Shown here in pieces: positions 62,776 to 64,000 of a DNA stretch of 64,000 nucleotides (position 1 is the stretch's first letter; every line of letters begins with the position of its first letter). This DNA comes from Cellulophaga fucicola. GTDB taxonomy: Bacteria; Bacteroidota; Bacteroidia; Flavobacteriales; Flavobacteriaceae. The notes beneath the pieces are model-generated. The model did not search any database, had not been told where the DNA came from, and was given only the letters and a program-made list of their open reading frames with translations. The DNA is taken from positions 689,579 to 753,578 of the forward strand of contig NZ_FPIY01000002.1 of assembly GCF_900119145.1 (NCBI RefSeq). The letters run 5' to 3'. A program made the position numbers and the translations under genes.

Positions 62776-64000
62776 TATGCGTAAAACGACTCAGCTTGTA
62801 ATTTTAATAATTACTTTAATTGCAAGTAATACAACCACAGCACAAGAACTTAATGCAAGTATAAAAGATGCTGCCAGCAAAGAAGCAATTCCCTATGTTT
62901 CTGTAGTACTTTCTAATAAGAAAGGAGTAATTACAAATGGTGAAGGTAAATTTTCATTAAGCACTACAAACACAACTGTAATAGATTCAATATTTATTTC
63001 TTGTATTGGCTACGAAACAATTGCACAACCTGTAACAACTTTTAAGGATAGTATTATTTATATGCAACCAAAGACCATAGAACTTAATGAGGTTTTGGTT
63101 TCTAACAAAAATTACACCGGAGAAGAGATTATAGATATGGTTAAAGATAGTTTAGACAAAAACTACAGCAAAGACCTAACTAAGAAAAAAATATTCCTTA
63201 GAGAATCTAATTATCAAGGATTAGATAAAACAAACTATACATTTATGAAATCTACTATAAAGGAACTAAACAAACCTTTTTTAGATAGCGTTATAACTGC
63301 TTTACCAAAAAGAGACAATAGTTATTCGGAGGTTTTATGTGATATCTATGGAAATTACGATAAAGAAACATTAAAAATAGATCCTATAAAAGGGTGTAGA
63401 TTATATGATAAAAACTCTGAGTTAGATATTACTAAGCTTGAAGAAAAATTTAACGAGATTATTAAAAAGAATGTAAAACCAGATTCGTACTTCAAAATAA
63501 AATCGGGTCTTCTTGGCGTTAAAGTTGATGGCGCATTGGACAACCCTAATGACGTAAAAAAAGACAGCATAGCACTAAAAAAAGAACTAGAGGAAAAGAA
63601 AAAATTAGAAGAAGCACGCAGAGCTAGTTACGCAACGTATAAAAAAACTACCATAGGTAATCAATTTAGCAACTTGTTTTATATGGATGATGCCAAACTA
63701 AACGTGATAACAAAATCTGGACGTTACAACTTTACTATAAAAGACTACACGTACTGGGGAAACATACCTGTATACATATTAAATTTTGAACCTAAGAGAG
63801 GCGCAGATTATGAGGGTACCATATATGTAAACGCAGATGATTTTGCTGTAATACGTATAGATTATGACAATGTAAAAACACTAAAAAGTATTAAGCTATT
63901 CGGAATTTCTTACCAAGAACATTTATCTAGAGGTAAAATGATTTTTGCTAAAAATGAAAATAACACCTATGACCTACAATATTTAGAACGAGAAGCGGGA
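62776..64000 (+). CDS. carboxypeptidase-regulatory-like-domain protein (3' end cut by window)
   Basis: ATG at 62776 opens a frame to the window end (408 codons). A signal peptide (MRKTTQLVILIITLIASNTTTAQ) is followed by a CarboxypepD_reg-like domain ('LNASIKDAASKEAIPYVSVV', 'LSNKKGVITNGEGKFSLSTT', 'IFISCIGYETI'), as in the N-terminal part of TonB-dependent proteins. Then comes a large, mostly beta part ('YTYWGNIPVYILNFEPKRGA', 'DYEGTIYVNADDFAVIRIDY') with a Lys/Glu-rich coiled stretch near residues 260-280. No TonB plug is seen so far. It resembles flavobacterial surface or periplasmic proteins of unknown role. Confidence 0.75.

Overview
The window is AT-rich chromosomal DNA from a marine-type member of the Flavobacteriia (Bacteroidota). 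The evidence is a SusC/SusD pair, many lipoproteins with a short lipobox, -7 boxes of the TAnnTTTG type instead of sigma70 -10 boxes, a ribosomal protein S16 with a long Ala/Glu-rich tail, and flavobacterial housekeeping neighbours (hemW-ruvC, rpsP-rimM, nrtR-prs-nadV, gcdH).

Layout. (1) 1-1418, minus strand: hemW (cut by the window edge), ruvC and a small lipoprotein. (2) 1679-28376: a polysaccharide utilization locus (PUL). It holds an AraC-type regulator, a GntP permease, a RhaT-like symporter, a four-enzyme 3,6-anhydrogalactose pathway (dehydrogenase, cycloisomerase, KDGal kinase, KDPGal aldolase), a GH2 beta-galactosidase, a VOC-fold protein, three sulfatases, a GH127 enzyme, a minus-strand molybdenum hydroxylase pair, and SusC/SusD. 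The gene set best fits carrageenan oligosaccharides. SusC/D would import sulfated oligosaccharides, sulfatases would desulfate them, GH2 and GH127 would release galactose and 3,6-anhydro-D-galactose, and the four cytoplasmic enzymes would carry the latter to pyruvate and glyceraldehyde 3-phosphate. No carrageenase is present here. Five promoters in this locus share one architecture: two direct half-sites 21 bp apart (about GGTAAAATAATG, then GGTAAAAT) with a T(A/T)nnTTTG box starting exactly 36 bp after the second half-site. This looks like the operator set of the AraC-type regulator. (3) 28519-32911: a Crp/Fnr regulator with a perfect TTGA-N6-TCAA palindrome before an MBL-fold/SnoaL-like pair, a TPR lipoprotein and a GAF histidine kinase.

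(4) 33357-43611: an accessory stretch in which every gene lies on the plus strand and genes or gene groups are separated by 100-280 bp imperfect palindromes. For three consecutive units the sequence at the start of the unit (for example GTTAGGCAAC) is the exact reverse complement of the sequence at its end (GTTGCCTAAC). This is the R'/R'' logic of integron gene cassettes, although no integrase is visible. (5) 43673-54840: a lipoprotein, a YodC-like protein and Hsp20 on the minus strand, then small membrane proteins, lipoproteins and an OsmC protein. A second repeat family (four copies of about 45-65 bp) sits between the gene groups. The stretch ends with a DUF3137-LemA pair.

(6) 54945-64000: housekeeping genes. 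They are a DUF2383 protein, rpsP, rimM, an SMR transporter, an NAD-salvage cluster (nrtR-prs-nadV) with three matching 21-bp palindromes placed as NrtR operators, trmN6, gcdH, a tiny Cys-rich membrane protein and the start of a carboxypeptidase-regulatory-like-domain protein. No tRNA, rRNA, transposase or CRISPR array was recognised. All assignments come from reading the sequence; no database search was run.
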